DNA of 64,000 bases from Marinomonas flavescens (GCF_004352835.1 NZ_SJSB01000004.1:124001-188000), one strand, 5' to 3'; numbered from the stretch's first letter, positions 44,373 through 55,475 are shown. Made by a program: numbers and translations. The notes: generated by a model not told the origin, from the sequence alone.

Positions 44373-46037
44373 AGCCGCGCTTTCACTCTGAATGGCTTTT
44401 TGGTTTACCGTTGCAAGCAAGGCTTGAATAGAGGCAGACACAATGTCGTTGTCTATCGCTACGCCATTAAAGCGATCACCATTAATATTAACTTGAACAT
44501 AAGCGATGGCTTGTGAGTCACTGCCTACGGTCAGAGCGTGTTCTTGATACTGAATGATGTCTACGCGCATATTAAAGTGGTTGCCAAGCGCTTCACTGAA
44601 AGCAGACAAGGCACCGTTGCCAGAACCGCTGATGTTTACGCTGCCGCTGTCGCTAAGCAATTCAGCACGAACCGTATCTTCCTCTTCTTTAGCAAGGTCA
44701 TAGCGGCCAAGTTTGTAAGGGCTAGTGCCGGTGACAAAGCTGCTTTCGAACAAGTCTTTCATCGATTCAGCGTTAACAACACCGCCGTCTTTTTCAGCAA
44801 ATCGCTGTACGATTGGGCTGAATTCTACTTGCAACCAGCGAGGCAAAGCCAAACCGTATTCTTGCTCAAGGGTATAAGCGATGCCGCCTTTACCAGATTG
44901 GCTATTTACGCGAATCACTTCTTGATAGCTGCGGCCCACATCACGAGGGTCGATAGGCAAGTAAGCCACATCCCAAGGTTTGTCATCTGTTTGGTTAGCC
45001 AAACATTTTTTAATGGCGTCTTGGTGAGAGCCAGAGAAAGCGGTAAATACCAACTCGCCTGCGTAAGGGTGGCGCGGGTGAACTTGAAGCAAGGTGCAGG
45101 CTTGAACCACGCTTATGATACGGTCCATGTCGCCTAGCGCTAGCTCAGGATCAATGCCTTGGCTGTAGATGTTCATCGCCATGGTGACTATGTCCATGTT
45201 ACCTGTGCGCTCGCCATTGCCTAGCAAGGTGCCTTCGATGCGGTCTGCGCCGGCCATAACACCAAGTTCAGCGGCGGCCACGCCACAGCCACGGTCGTTG
45301 TGGGTGTGTAAGCTCACTAGCATGCTGTCGCGTTTTTTAACGTTGCGGCAGAAGTATTCAATTTGGTCAGCGTAGCGATTGGGTGTAGACACTTCGACTG
45401 TGGCTGGCAAGTTAATGATGATTTTGTTTTCAGGGGTTGGTTGCCATACTTCAGATACGGCATCGACCACTTCAATTGCATAATCGATTTCTGTGCCAGT
45501 GAAACTCTCTGGAGAGTACTGGAAGACCCATTCTGTTTCTGGGTGTTTCGCCGCGTGATCTTTCACACACTGAGCGCCGTCAACGGCAATTTTTTTAATG
45601 CCAGCCATGTCCATGCGGAACACTTGCTCGCGTTGAGTCGTCGATGTGGAATTGTAAACGTGAACGATGGCTTTTTTAGCGCCTTTCAAAGACGCATAAG
45701 TACGCTCAATCAATTCAGGACGTGCTTGAGTCAATACTTGGATGTAAACATCGTCAGGCACTTGTTCTTCTTCGATCAACCAGCGTACAAAATCAAAATC
45801 TAATTGTGACGCAGCTGGAAAACCTACTTCAATCTCTTTAAAACCCACATCTACCAGTAAGGCGAAAAATTGTTTCTTTTGTTCCACTGTCATTGGTTCA
45901 ACCAGTGCTTGGTTGCCATCGCGCAGGTCAACGCTAGACCAAATAGGTGCTTTGGTGATGACTTGGTCAGGCCAAGTGCGGTTTTGGATAGCCACTGGTT
46001 TGAATGGCGTGTACTTAGTGTGGTCAAAAGACGTCAT
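44364..46037 (-). CDS. leuA: 2-isopropylmalate synthase
   Basis: About 557 residues from ATG 46037, which is preceded by AAGGA; the frame extends to 46091. HMGL-like TIM barrel with SSVDLRDGNQALVEPM (metal-binding Asp), SLHTHNDRGCGVAAAELG (His ligands) and the C-terminal LeuA regulatory domain (SGSGNGALSAFSEAL) for leucine feedback. It is the long type (LeuA2 group) seen in many marine bacteria. First committed step of leucine synthesis. Divergent from an Lrp-family gene that may control it. Confidence 0.93.
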   Translation of the reverse strand: MTSFDHTKYTPFKPVAIQNRTWPDQVITKAPIWSSVDLRDGNQALVEPMTVEQKKQFFALLVDVGFKEIEVGFPAASQLDFDFVRWLIEEEQVPDDVYIQVLTQARPELIERTYASLKGAKKAIVHVYNSTSTTQREQVFRMDMAGIKKIAVDGAQCVKDHAAKHPETEWVFQYSPESFTGTEIDYAIEVVDAVSEVWQPTPENKIIINLPATVEVSTPNRYADQIEYFCRNVKKRDSMLVSLHTHNDRGCGVAAAELGVMAGADRIEGTLLGNGERTGNMDIVTMAMNIYSQGIDPELALGDMDRIISVVQACTLLQVHPRHPYAGELVFTAFSGSHQDAIKKCLANQTDDKPWDVAYLPIDPRDVGRSYQEVIRVNSQSGKGGIAYTLEQEYGLALPRWLQVEFSPIVQRFAEKDGGVVNAESMKDLFESSFVTGTSPYKLGRYDLAKEEEDTVRAELLSDSGSVNISGSGNGALSAFSEALGNHFNMRVDIIQYQEHALTVGSDSQAIAYVQVNINGDRFNGVAIDNDIVSASIQALLATVNQKAIQSESAAVA

Positions 46038-46229
46038 GATGTAAGTCCTTGCTGGTTGAAGGGTCGGTAAACCCCAGTGTGTTATACGCATCTATATAGT
46101 AGGCGCTTGTTGATGTTTCTATAGTAACGAAAAACCTTGGGTAAAAGATTGCGTTTTTTAATAAAAATCACATATTCTTTGGCATTAAATTGCTAATATG
46201 TGGAAAAATCGGGTGAAAATGGTGGGTTT

Positions 46230-46703
46230 ATGAAGTTTGACAAGATTGATTTAAGTATATTGAAGGAGATTCAGCAAGATTCTAGTCTTACCAATCAGGA
46301 GTTGGCTGATCGAGTGGGATTGTCTCCTTCGCCTTGTTTACGGCGGGTAAAGGCGTTGGAAGAAAGTGGTATTATTGATCGCAAGGTAACGTTACTTAAA
46401 CGCTCAGGCTTGGGTTTGAAATTGACGGCCTTTTTGCAGATCAGCATGGATCGACACACGCCAGATCGTTTTAGTGTGTTCGAAGAAGAAGTAAATGCTT
46501 TTCCTGAAGTGCGAAATTGCAACTTGGTTACCGGGCAGAATTGTGACTATTTGCTCGAAGTGGTGGTTGAGGATATGCAGAAATATCATGACTTCTTGTT
46601 GGGGAAGCTGACGCGTATTCCTGGTGTGACAGGCGTTCAATCTAGTTTCTTGCTACGAAGTGTCAAAGATGGCACCTCGCTGCCGTTAGATCATTTAATC
46701 TAG
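46230..46703 (+). CDS. Lrp/AsnC-family transcription regulator
   Basis: About 157 residues from ATG 46230; the frame opens at a GTG at 46200. Winged helix (DLSILKEIQQDSSLTNQELADRVG; SPSPCLRRVKALEESG) and a C-terminal RAM ligand-binding domain. Members sense amino acids, often leucine. It is divergent from leuA with about 190 bases between, which suggests regulation of leuA, inferred from position. ribA lies downstream as a separate gene. Confidence 0.85.
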   Translation: MKFDKIDLSILKEIQQDSSLTNQELADRVGLSPSPCLRRVKALEESGIIDRKVTLLKRSGLGLKLTAFLQISMDRHTPDRFSVFEEEVNAFPEVRNCNLVTGQNCDYLLEVVVEDMQKYHDFLLGKLTRIPGVTGVQSSFLLRSVKDGTSLPLDHLI

Positions 46704-46781
46704 TTTTCCTTAGTTCTCGTATTGAAAAGTACTTATAATACACGCATATAACAGCATTATTTATAAAGAGAGTGAGTGTCA

Positions 46782-47396
46782 ATGAATCAGTTAACGGTTA
46801 AGCGTCGAGTGAAGATTCCTGTAAGAGCGGGCGACGTAATGGCTGATTTTATTTCTTTTAATGGAGATGAATCAGGCAAAGAGCACATCGGCATTTTCTG
46901 TGAAGGAAAAAATACAGCGTTTAAAAATGAGGTTCCTTTGGTGCGCTTGCATTCTGAGTGCTTGACTGGGGACGTGTTTGGTTCAGGGCGCTGTGATTGT
47001 GGTGAGCAGTTAGATGAGGCCATTGATCGCATTGATGAAGAAGGCGGTTATATTCTTTATTTGCGTCAAGAAGGTCGTGGTATCGGTTTGTACGCTAAGT
47101 TAGAAGCCTATGCTTTGCAAGACCAAGGTTACGATACCTACCAAGCGAATGAAATGTTGCATTTACCAGACGATGATCGCGACTTTGGTGTGGCAGCAGA
47201 AATGTTGAAAGCATTGGGTGTGACAAAAATTCGTTTGTTAACGAATAACCCAGACAAGGCAAAGCAGTTGCAAGAGCATGGTATCGAAGTGGCTGAATTG
47301 ATTCCCACGAAAGTGCATGTCAATCAGCATAACCGCTCTTATTTGCATACTAAAGCCAATCGTAAGCATCACACGCTGACGTTTATTGATGAATAA
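46782..47396 (+). CDS. ribA: GTP cyclohydrolase II
   Basis: About 204 residues from ATG 46782; a GTG at 46776 is in frame. Zinc site in [18 protein letters not shown], catalytic loop in [13 protein letters not shown], and the [12 protein letters not shown] segment. It opens GTP to start riboflavin synthesis. Monofunctional (no DHBP synthase half). A strong terminator follows. Confidence 0.93.
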   Translation: MNQLTVKRRVKIPVRAGDVMADFISFNGDESGKEHIGIFCEGKNTAFKNEVPLVRLHSECLTGDVFGSGRCDCGEQLDEAIDRIDEEGGYILYLRQEGRGIGLYAKLEAYALQDQGYDTYQANEMLHLPDDDRDFGVAAEMLKALGVTKIRLLTNNPDKAKQLQEHGIEVAELIPTKVHVNQHNRSYLHTKANRKHHTLTFIDE

Positions 47397-47423
47397 GACA
47401 ACGATAAGTGGTTAGTTAGATGC

Positions 47424-47456
47424 AAAAAAAAGGGCTTTTTCAAAAGCCCTTTTTTG
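47424..47456. terminator. Terminator after ribA
   Basis: AAAAAAAGGGCTTTT and AAAAGCCCTTTTTT pair with a 2-base loop; works for both converging genes. Confidence 0.88.
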
Positions 47457-47507
47457 TGTCCGCTGTTCGACTTATTTAGTTCTAGTTTCCAGCTTTGTTT
47501 TTCAGTT

Positions 47508-48758
47508 CTATTTTTTGATTTTAGCTTTAGTTTTCGATTTAGCGGTCGCTTTCATGGCCGCTTTACTAGGTGCTTTTTTCTTTCTCGGGCGACTGCTTTG
47601 TGAGCGAGCTTTGCTTTTCGCTTCCAAGCCTTCAATGCGGCCAAATTTAATGTTAGCTTGCATGAAGCGTTGAATCTTCTCGATCATAGGTAGGTCGTTG
47701 ACATCGATTAAAGAGATGCAATCGCCTGGTTCACCTTCTCTAGAAGCACGACCCGCTCTGTGTACATAAGTGTCGGCTTTGCGAGGTAAGCGAAGATTAA
47801 TAACGGTGTTTATTTCAGGAAGGTCGATACCGCGCGATGCAACATCGGTCGCCACTAATATCTGTAAACGTCCACGAACCATTTGCTTTAAATGCTCGCT
47901 ACGATCGCCTTGTTTCATTTCGCCGTGTAGGCCATCACACATCAAGCCCATTTTACGAATGCGCTGAACCCAAACATCAACGTGCTCTCTGTTAGAAACA
48001 AACACCACGGCTTGTTGGACTCTGTCCAGCGTAAGCAAGTGTTTTAAAATCGCTTCTTTGTGTTCTTCATCATCAACTCGATAAGCAACTTGACGAATTT
48101 GATTGGGGACGGAGCGAGCAGATTCACCAAGGCGAAGTTGTTCAGTGCTGTCGTTAAGTAAGGCGCTGGCAAAGCGGCCCATTTTCTCGCCTTCTAAAGT
48201 GGCAGAAAACATCAATGTTTGATGCTCTTTAGGCAGCAGTTTTGCTAAGCGAGTAATGGCCGTTGAGAATCCCATGTCTAGCATGCGATCGGCTTCATCA
48301 ATGACGAAATAAGACACATCGCTTAAATCAAGCCAATGTTTCTCATCTAGCTCTACTAAGCGTCCTGGAGTGGCAACTAATATGTCGCAGTTTTCGCTTA
48401 ATTGTTGTTGTTGCATGCCGTAAGGAATGCCGCCAATAATAAGCTGTGACTCGATTCTTGTGTACGCAGTCAATTCAATCACGACATTGTATATTTGGCG
48501 AGCAAGTTCTCGGCTTGGCGCGATAATCATCACTTTAGGCGCCGTAGTGGATTGCTCATCCCGATCAAGAATATGCTGGATTGCAGGGGCACAAAAAGCA
48601 ATGGTTTTCCCTGTTCCTGTTGGGGCTGTTGCTAGTAAATCTGATCCGTCTAAAGCAATAGGGATAGCTTGTTCTTGTATCGGGGTAGGGGTTTCAAACC
48701 CCATGTCCATAATGGCACGCTCTATTGTGGCATCAAGATCTAGTTCATCAAATAACAT
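47508..48758 (-). CDS. DEAD-box RNA helicase
   Basis: About 416 residues from ATG 48758 (48764 also in frame). Full motif set: Q motif region PTPIQEQAIP, motif I APTGTGKT, Ia PSRELARQI, Ib TPGRL, II DEAD (VIDEADRML), III SAT, IV-VI including VATDVASRGID and HRAGRASREG. The C-terminal tail is a short lysine/alanine-rich basic run ending KAKIKK, likely an RNA-binding extension. SrmB/RhlE-like size. Cytosolic ribosome-assembly or mRNA role inferred. Confidence 0.9.
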   Translation of the reverse strand: MLFDELDLDATIERAIMDMGFETPTPIQEQAIPIALDGSDLLATAPTGTGKTIAFCAPAIQHILDRDEQSTTAPKVMIIAPSRELARQIYNVVIELTAYTRIESQLIIGGIPYGMQQQQLSENCDILVATPGRLVELDEKHWLDLSDVSYFVIDEADRMLDMGFSTAITRLAKLLPKEHQTLMFSATLEGEKMGRFASALLNDSTEQLRLGESARSVPNQIRQVAYRVDDEEHKEAILKHLLTLDRVQQAVVFVSNREHVDVWVQRIRKMGLMCDGLHGEMKQGDRSEHLKQMVRGRLQILVATDVASRGIDLPEINTVINLRLPRKADTYVHRAGRASREGEPGDCISLIDVNDLPMIEKIQRFMQANIKFGRIEGLEAKSKARSQSSRPRKKKAPSKAAMKATAKSKTKAKIKK

Positions 48759-48965
48759 GTACACTCTCTATTGCGGGGGAAAAGGTGCAGCGAGTTAAAC
48801 CTCTCTCTTGCATTACGCTAATGTAGTAGTGTAATGGTCTGCATAACGCATAATAATACCTTGTTTTATGGTGTTTCGAAATCGAAACCTTATTTCATGA
48901 CGAGTTAAGTTAGACCCGTTCGGTGCTTTGCTCTAAAATGGCGAAATCATAGGAAGAAGATAACC

Positions 48966-49526
48966 ATGCATTTGTCAGATGAGCTGGTAACCACCCAAAC
49001 CATTAAGTGGGTGAATGATTTTATCGTGGGGCTGAATATTTGCCCTTTTGCAAAGCGTGAAATGGAGCGAGAAAGTGTTCGCTTCGTGGTCGTGCGTTCT
49101 AAAAAATCGCAAGTAGCGCTTGAAGAATTGATGTCTGAGGTGCATTGGCTGGATGAGCACCCAGAAACGGAAACAACGATCATTGTGTTTCCGACCTTGT
49201 TTAGTGATTTTTACCGTTATTTGGACTTTGTTGATCTAGCGGAAAATATTATGTTCGAGCAAGAATGTGAGGGCGTATATCAATTGGCGACCTTTCATCC
49301 AAATTATTGTTTTTCTGGTGCCGAACCAGAAGATGTTTCAAATTACACCAATCGTTCTCCCTATCCTATGTTGCATTTGCTGCGTGAGGCGAGTGTTGAA
49401 AAAGCCATAGAATTCTATGGTGATACCGACGCTATTCCAGAGCGCAATATTGATGTGATGGAAGAAATGGGAAAAGAGTCATTGGAAAAAATATTATCCA
49501 ATAGCATGCAAACACCAGACGCTTAG
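48966..49526 (+). CDS. DUF1415 family protein
   Basis: 186 residues. The family signature WVNDFIVGLNICPFAKREME is near the N-terminus, followed by TIIVFPTLFSDFYRYLDF and FHPNYCFSGAEPEDVSNYTNRSPYPMLHLLRE. Cysteines and histidines in these motifs suggest a metal site, but function is unknown. Start ATG with AGGAAG six bases ahead. Gene for CvfB follows. Confidence 0.85.
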   Translation: MHLSDELVTTQTIKWVNDFIVGLNICPFAKREMERESVRFVVVRSKKSQVALEELMSEVHWLDEHPETETTIIVFPTLFSDFYRYLDFVDLAENIMFEQECEGVYQLATFHPNYCFSGAEPEDVSNYTNRSPYPMLHLLREASVEKAIEFYGDTDAIPERNIDVMEEMGKESLEKILSNSMQTPDA

Positions 49527-49581
49527 TTTGGGCTTGTTAGTGATGGGTTATAATGCGTAAAAACTTAATGCCGGAGAATTC

Positions 49582-50415
49582 ATGGCTACACAAATTGGGC
49601 GCTTAAATACGTTAAGAGTCGTAAAAGAAAAAGAGTTTGGTGTGTATTTAAACGCCGAAGAGTTAGGTGAAATCTTATTGCCTAGACGTTACGTTCCTAA
49701 AGGTCTTGAGATAGGTCAAGACGTGGAAGTATTCGTTTACTTAGATTCAGAAGATAAATTAATTGCAACGACAGACCTTCCGAAGGCACAAGTCGGCGAG
49801 TTTGCAGGGCTGACGGCCATTGCCGTGAACCAAGTGGGTGCGTTCTTTGACTGGGGGTTGCCAAAAGATTTATTGGTGCCTTTTAGTCAGCAAAAGAACC
49901 GAGTGGAAGAAGGTGAGACACATTTACTTTTTATCTACTTAGACAACATCACCAATCGTATTGTTGCAACGACAAGAATAGATACATTGCTCAATCGAGA
50001 AGAAGCGCCTTATAAATCAGGTGATAAAGTCTCGATTATTATCGGTGATAAAACCGATATTGGTTTTAAATGCATTATTGAAAATCGTTTTTGGGGGGTG
50101 TTGTTTTTTGAAGATGCGTTTAGGCAGCTTCGTAAAGGCGAAAAAACCACTGGCTTCATCAAACGTATTCGTGAAGATGGCAAAATCGATTTAAGCCTTC
50201 AAGAAGTAGGCTACAAAAAAGTTCGTAATATCTTAGATGATATTATGGATTATTTGGACGCCCATGGCGGTGAGTCACCATTGACAGATAAAGCGTCTCC
50301 AGAAGCGATTTATGCAGTCTTTAAAGTCAGTAAAGCGACGTACAAAAAAGCCTTAGGCGCACTTTATAAAGACAAGAAAATTCAGCTGACGAAAGAGAAA
50401 ATCAGTAAGATCTAA
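49582..50415 (+). CDS. cvfB: S1-type RNA-binding protein CvfB
   Basis: 277 residues with three S1-like OB domains and a C-terminal winged-helix part, the CvfB/YitL architecture (FDWGLPKDLLVPFSQQ; FWGVLFFEDAFRQLRKGE; then KASPEAIYAVFKVSKATYKKALG). Members bind RNA and affect expression of virulence or stress genes. ATG with GGAG upstream. Terminated by the hairpin inside the end of the converging gene. Confidence 0.85.
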   Translation: MATQIGRLNTLRVVKEKEFGVYLNAEELGEILLPRRYVPKGLEIGQDVEVFVYLDSEDKLIATTDLPKAQVGEFAGLTAIAVNQVGAFFDWGLPKDLLVPFSQQKNRVEEGETHLLFIYLDNITNRIVATTRIDTLLNREEAPYKSGDKVSIIIGDKTDIGFKCIIENRFWGVLFFEDAFRQLRKGEKTTGFIKRIREDGKIDLSLQEVGYKKVRNILDDIMDYLDAHGGESPLTDKASPEAIYAVFKVSKATYKKALGALYKDKKIQLTKEKISKI

Positions 50416-50472
50416 TGTCTTGACGTGCTTGGTGTTTTTGATGCCAGCCAAAGCGAAAGATTAAGTTATTTT

Positions 50473-50508
50473 AAAAAAGCTACTAAACCGTGTTTAGTAG
50501 CTTTTTTT
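50473..50508. terminator. Bidirectional terminator overlapping the end of the reductase gene
   Basis: AAAAAAGCTACTAAAC pairs with GTTTAGTAGCTTTTTT with a 3-base loop. The stem covers the last codons and stop of the minus-strand gene at 50483. Confidence 0.9.
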
Positions 50509-51427
50509 TGATCTCTTCGCGCTGCTCAGGTTGGGCGACGGCTTGGTGAAGTGCGGCTTGAATGGGTAGGGAATTATTGCTTTGTTCGATCAAATAGCCT
50601 GAGATGAATTCGTTTTCGGTTTGTCTTTTTAGTCGCAAATCTTCGTGCATGGATGAACGGTTGAGACGCGTTAGCTGAGCAACCGTTGAAATGCGATTGA
50701 TTAGATTATCAGTGGTTAGGTGCTTGCTGTGTTCTAGTAACGAAAAATTAGATTGAGTAAAAAAATCGGCCAGTTCAGCGGTGGCAGTTTTAAAAAGATT
50801 TTCGTAGTCGTTGCTTAAAATATCACCATTTTGGATGCCATAAATGGCGGTGATTGGGTTGATAATGGCGTTGACGGCCAGTTTTTCTATCAGTCTTTGG
50901 TGGATGTTCACCACTTCAAAAGAAGGAATAGGGAAGTGCTTGTTCTCCTTCGAGGCGAGCCACTGTCCGAAATACGTGTCACCAAGGCCTGTGTGTTTGA
51001 CCTTGTTTGGCGCGATTTTTAGCGCGCCTTCACTGGTGGTGCCAGCCCACAATGTTTGTGTTGGTTTAATAGCCTGCTGTAGTTTTTCTTGAGCGCCAAG
51101 GCCGTTGCAGAGGCAAGCAATGTCTGCGGTTTCGCTTAGGTGTGGTTCGACAGCATGGTAGGCGTCTTGTAAGTCGTAGGCTTTGGTGCAAAAGAGTACT
51201 TTATCGTAGCTTTGATTTAGCTTGGATGCTTTGAAACGTTTGATTTTATAGTCAGATAATGTGGGTGTGTCTTCTTCCCCTGCGAGTGAGTCGTCTAGCG
51301 TAATTAGGTTGCTGGGGTCTTCGTTTCGATAAACTAAATGGACATTGAAGCCGAGCTTTTTAAGTTTGCAGGTCCAGAGTAGACCAATGGCGCCAGCGCC
51401 GACAACGAGCCAAGTTGTGGTTTTCAT
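50483..51427 (-). CDS. panE: 2-dehydropantoate 2-reductase-like protein
   Basis: 314 residues. Rossmann motif VGAGAIGLLWTCKL at the N-terminus, ApbA/PanE domain with CLCNGLGAQEKL, and the C-terminal all-helical domain with KLAVNAIINPITAIYGIQNG (catalytic Lys and Asn). NADPH-dependent reduction of ketopantoate in coenzyme A synthesis is the expected role; paralogues of this family exist, so a related keto-acid is possible. The terminator stem lies inside its 3' end. Confidence 0.82.
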   Translation of the reverse strand: MKTTTWLVVGAGAIGLLWTCKLKKLGFNVHLVYRNEDPSNLITLDDSLAGEEDTPTLSDYKIKRFKASKLNQSYDKVLFCTKAYDLQDAYHAVEPHLSETADIACLCNGLGAQEKLQQAIKPTQTLWAGTTSEGALKIAPNKVKHTGLGDTYFGQWLASKENKHFPIPSFEVVNIHQRLIEKLAVNAIINPITAIYGIQNGDILSNDYENLFKTATAELADFFTQSNFSLLEHSKHLTTDNLINRISTVAQLTRLNRSSMHEDLRLKRQTENEFISGYLIEQSNNSLPIQAALHQAVAQPEQREEIKKKLLNTV

Positions 51428-51512
51428 AATAAGACTTCCATTAGGTATTTTATTTCAATCCCTGTTATTATCGCGCCCAAATCCATTATTGACCATGTAA
51501 AGGAGCATAAAA

Positions 51513-51998
51513 ATGCCATCATTTGACGTTGTTTCCGAACTGGATTGGCACGAAGTGACCAATGCCGTTGACCAAGCGAACAGAGAAATCACCACACGGT
51601 ATGATTTCAAAGGCGTAAAAGCAAGCTATGAAGTAAAAGACAAAAGCTGTGTTGTTATGGCGACAGAAGCAGAAGTTCAGCTTCGTCAGTTGTCTGATAT
51701 ATTGAACCAGAAGCTTGTGGCGCGTGGCATCGATCTAAAAAGTTTAGAAAAAGAAGCCATTGTGAAAGGCAATATGAGGGTGTCGCAAGAAGTCAAAATG
51801 AAAGAAGGGCTTGAAACCGACGAAGCCAAACGCATTATTAAACTGATCAAAGACAGCAAGGCAAAAGTGCAGGCGCAAATCCAAGGTGATCAATTGCGTG
51901 TGACAGGTAAAAAACGCGATGATCTACAGCAGGTTATGGCGTTGTTGCGTGGTGCGGACCTGAATCAGCCAGTGCAATTTACTAACTTTCGAGATTAG
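51513..51998 (+). CDS. yajQ: YajQ-family nucleotide-binding protein
   Basis: 161 residues. MPSFDVVSELDWHEVTNAVDQ, TRYDFKGVKASYE and QVKMKEGLETDEAKRIIK are diagnostic. The two-repeat ferredoxin-like fold binds nucleotides, with c-di-GMP binding reported for Xanthomonas and Pseudomonas members. Monocistronic, followed by a terminator. Confidence 0.92.
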   Translation: MPSFDVVSELDWHEVTNAVDQANREITTRYDFKGVKASYEVKDKSCVVMATEAEVQLRQLSDILNQKLVARGIDLKSLEKEAIVKGNMRVSQEVKMKEGLETDEAKRIIKLIKDSKAKVQAQIQGDQLRVTGKKRDDLQQVMALLRGADLNQPVQFTNFRD

Positions 51999-52051
51999 TG
52001 ATACTTAGCAAGAGCAAAAGGCAGCGTTCTTTTCTTTGTGATATGAATGAT

Positions 52052-52086
52052 AAATACCAAGCTTAATCGGCTTGGTATTTTTTTAG
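52052..52086 (+). terminator. Terminator after yajQ
   Basis: AAATACCAAGC and GCTTGGTATTT pair with a 7-base loop, followed by more T. Confidence 0.85.
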
Positions 52087-52394
52087 TCGGTCTTCATGGC
52101 CAGTTTTGTACCAATAATTACCCATCCTTCTTGTTCTAACTTCTCTCTCTGGCGTAAATAACCGTCTGTGTTCTCTGGGAAGCTGATCTTTCGTTGCGAG
52201 TTCACCACCCGGTGCCATGGCAATTTGGTGTCTTTGGGTAAATTTTTCATCATCGCGCCCACTTGTCTAGCGTGATTAGGAAAACCTGCAAGTTTGGCTA
52301 GTTCACCATAGGCAATGCATTCGCCGTGAGGTACGCTGTTCAAAATTAAAAAGACTTGTGATTTAAAATGGTCTATTGCTTGATTAGTCACCAC
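52083..52394 (-). CDS. Alkyltransferase-like (ATL) DNA-binding protein
   Basis: 103 residues related to the C-terminal domain of O6-alkylguanine-DNA alkyltransferase. The reactive-cysteine motif PCHRV is replaced by LPWHRVV, so it cannot accept the alkyl group; Trp at this place is the mark of ATL proteins, which flag O6-alkylguanine for nucleotide excision repair. Helix-turn-helix IAYGELAKLAGFPNHARQVGAMM with the arginine finger is intact. Overlaps the yajQ terminator at its 3' end. Confidence 0.88.
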   Translation of the reverse strand: MVTNQAIDHFKSQVFLILNSVPHGECIAYGELAKLAGFPNHARQVGAMMKNLPKDTKLPWHRVVNSQRKISFPENTDGYLRQREKLEQEGWVIIGTKLAMKTD

Positions 52395-52439
52395 TTCGCC
52401 CTTAAATACTGAGTTGAACTTATTATAAAGAAGGTAGAT

Positions 52440-52919
52440 ATGAGAATTGCGCTTTTATTGTTTATTCTAGTCCCAGTCATTGAGTTAACGCTCTTGATTA
52501 AAGTGGGCAGTAGTATTGGTGCTTTGCCTACCATTGGCTTGGTTTTCCTGACTGCTATTCTAGGGGTGACCTTGATACGTAAGCAAGGATTAGAAACGTC
52601 AATGAAGGCGCAAGAGAAACTTCGCCGAGGTGAATTGCCAGCATCTGAAGTGGCTGAAGGTATTATGTTGCTGTTTGCTGGCTTGTGTCTTTTAATGCCA
52701 GGCTTCATTACCGATTCAATTGGTGCGCTTTTATTGATCCCGCCTGTTCGTAAACTGGTGGCGGCTGGCTTGGTTGTTAACTTTATCGCCTCCATGGTAA
52801 AACGCGGTAGTCAATGGAATTTCCAAAGTAGTCAGTTTTCTGAAAAAGAAGGGGATACTTTTGATGGAGAGTATTCTAAAGAGCCAGATGATAATCATGA
52901 TTTAATTGATAAAAAATAA
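52440..52919 (+). CDS. fxsA: FxsA family membrane protein
   Basis: 159 residues with four predicted helices: the hallmark start LLFILVPVIELTLLIKVGSSIG, then LRRGELPASEVAEGIMLLFAGLCLLMPGFITD. In E. coli FxsA eases exclusion of phage T7 by F plasmid PifA. C-terminal tail acidic and soluble. Lies just upstream of groES on the same strand, as in many gammaproteobacteria. Confidence 0.9.
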   Translation: MRIALLLFILVPVIELTLLIKVGSSIGALPTIGLVFLTAILGVTLIRKQGLETSMKAQEKLRRGELPASEVAEGIMLLFAGLCLLMPGFITDSIGALLLIPPVRKLVAAGLVVNFIASMVKRGSQWNFQSSQFSEKEGDTFDGEYSKEPDDNHDLIDKK

Positions 52920-52932
52920 TTGCGGCTAAGGG

Positions 52933-52959
52933 TTGAAATGCACTTTGTTAGCCGTATAT
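52933..52959 (+). promoter_or_regulatory. Sigma-32-like heat-shock promoter of groESL
   Basis: TTGAAA (52933) and CCGTATAT (52952) are 13 bases apart, close to the sigma-32 pattern CTTGAAA-N13-15-CCCCATNT. It lies about 95 bases before groES. No CIRCE repeat was seen. The -10 deviates at one or two bases. Confidence 0.5.
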
Positions 52960-53055
52960 AAGAATTCGAGATAGTTACTTGCCCTATGACGGTGAGTGTA
53001 GTCCTGCCAGGGACGTCCTGGCTTTTACTTTGTTTTTAATTGGAGAGATTGATCA

Positions 53056-53346
53056 ATGAATATTCGTCCTTTGCACGATCGTGTCGTTGTTCGACGTAAA
53101 GAAGAAGAAACAACAACTGCATCTGGTATTGTTTTACCAGGATCTGCTACAGAAAAGCCTACTCAAGGTGAGGTTTTAGCTGTTGGCACTGGCCGTATTC
53201 AATCCAATGGCGATGTGCAAGCATTAGCCGTTAAAGTCGGTGATACTGTGTTGTTTGGCCAGTACTCCGGTCAAACTGTTAAAATCGAAGGTGAAGAACT
53301 GCTTATCATGAAAGAAGATGAAGTTTACGGCATTGTTGAAGCCTAA
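53056..53346 (+). CDS. groES: Co-chaperonin GroES
   Basis: 96 residues. [21 protein letters not shown], the mobile loop [11 protein letters not shown] and the tail [22 protein letters not shown] segment match GroES. It forms a heptameric lid that closes the GroEL chamber. ATG with GGAGA ahead. groEL follows 57 bases later. Confidence 0.96.
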   Translation: MNIRPLHDRVVVRRKEEETTTASGIVLPGSATEKPTQGEVLAVGTGRIQSNGDVQALAVKVGDTVLFGQYSGQTVKIEGEELLIMKEDEVYGIVEA

Positions 53347-53376
53347 CTCGTCCCACAGTTCTATTACTATTCATAA

Positions 53377-55050
<1,674 letters not shown>

Positions 55051-55082
55051 ACGCCCCAACTTAATCTCATTAAGTTCTAATG

Positions 55083-55117
55083 AAGCCCGTAAGCCTAGTG
55101 TTTACGGGCTTTTTTAT
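55083..55117 (+). terminator. Terminator of groESL
   Basis: AAGCCCGTAA and TTTACGGGCTT pair with an 8-base loop, followed by T6. Confidence 0.9.
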
Positions 55118-55180
55118 TGCCTTTAAGTCCTATCTAGTCGCATGAAGTTACGTTGAATCGCATGATATTTAGGGTCTAAT

Positions 55181-55252
55181 GAGGGGTATCGCTATATCAA
55201 TGCACTAGAATTCTGGTGTATATTTCCGGTGATACCCCTCATGGTACCCCTA
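55181..55252. repeat. Inverted GGGGTAT repeats near the integrase (arm-type sites)
   Basis: GAGGGGTATC at 55181-55190 and its exact inverse GATACCCCTC at 55231-55240, with GGTACCCCT at 55243. The same octamer appears twice next to each of the other two core copies. Such paired short repeats flanking a core are typical of integrase arm sites. Confidence 0.65.
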
Positions 55253-55277
55253 CTTATCGAAAAGATAAGGTGATTTT

Positions 55278-55382
55278 ATGGCATTAACAGCAATGGAAGT
55301 GAAGCGTTTAACCTGTCCCGAAGGTAAAGCGCAGATTAAGAAAAGTGACGGCAATGGCCTGTCATTATTGGTAAATATATAA
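55278..55382 (+). pseudogene. N-terminal fragment of a tyrosine integrase
   Basis: 34 codons: MALTAMEVKRLTCPEGKAQ then IKKSDGNGLSLLVNI and TAA. This is the N-terminal arm-binding (DUF4102-type) start of P4-like tyrosine recombinases, which normally exceed 380 residues. The catalytic domain is gone. It sits 228 bases past groEL, reading away from it, the usual place for the integrase of an element inserted at a gene's 3' end. Confidence 0.75.
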
Positions 55383-55475
55383 ACAGTGATTGTAGTAATA
55401 CTGATAGAGTTAGGGATTAGACACTGCTTTTTAATCAATAGCAGTGGTGCCACAAATTAAATTAGGGATGGATAT

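Noticed and set aside
44538-45137. Long plus-strand open frame of about 199 codons opposite leuA
   Set aside because: It is antisense to an unmistakable leuA, has no ribosome site and no family resemblance; long antisense frames are common opposite biased genes.
55250-55453. Minus-strand frame over the integrase fragment
   Set aside because: Antisense to the recognisable integrase N-terminus; no independent support.
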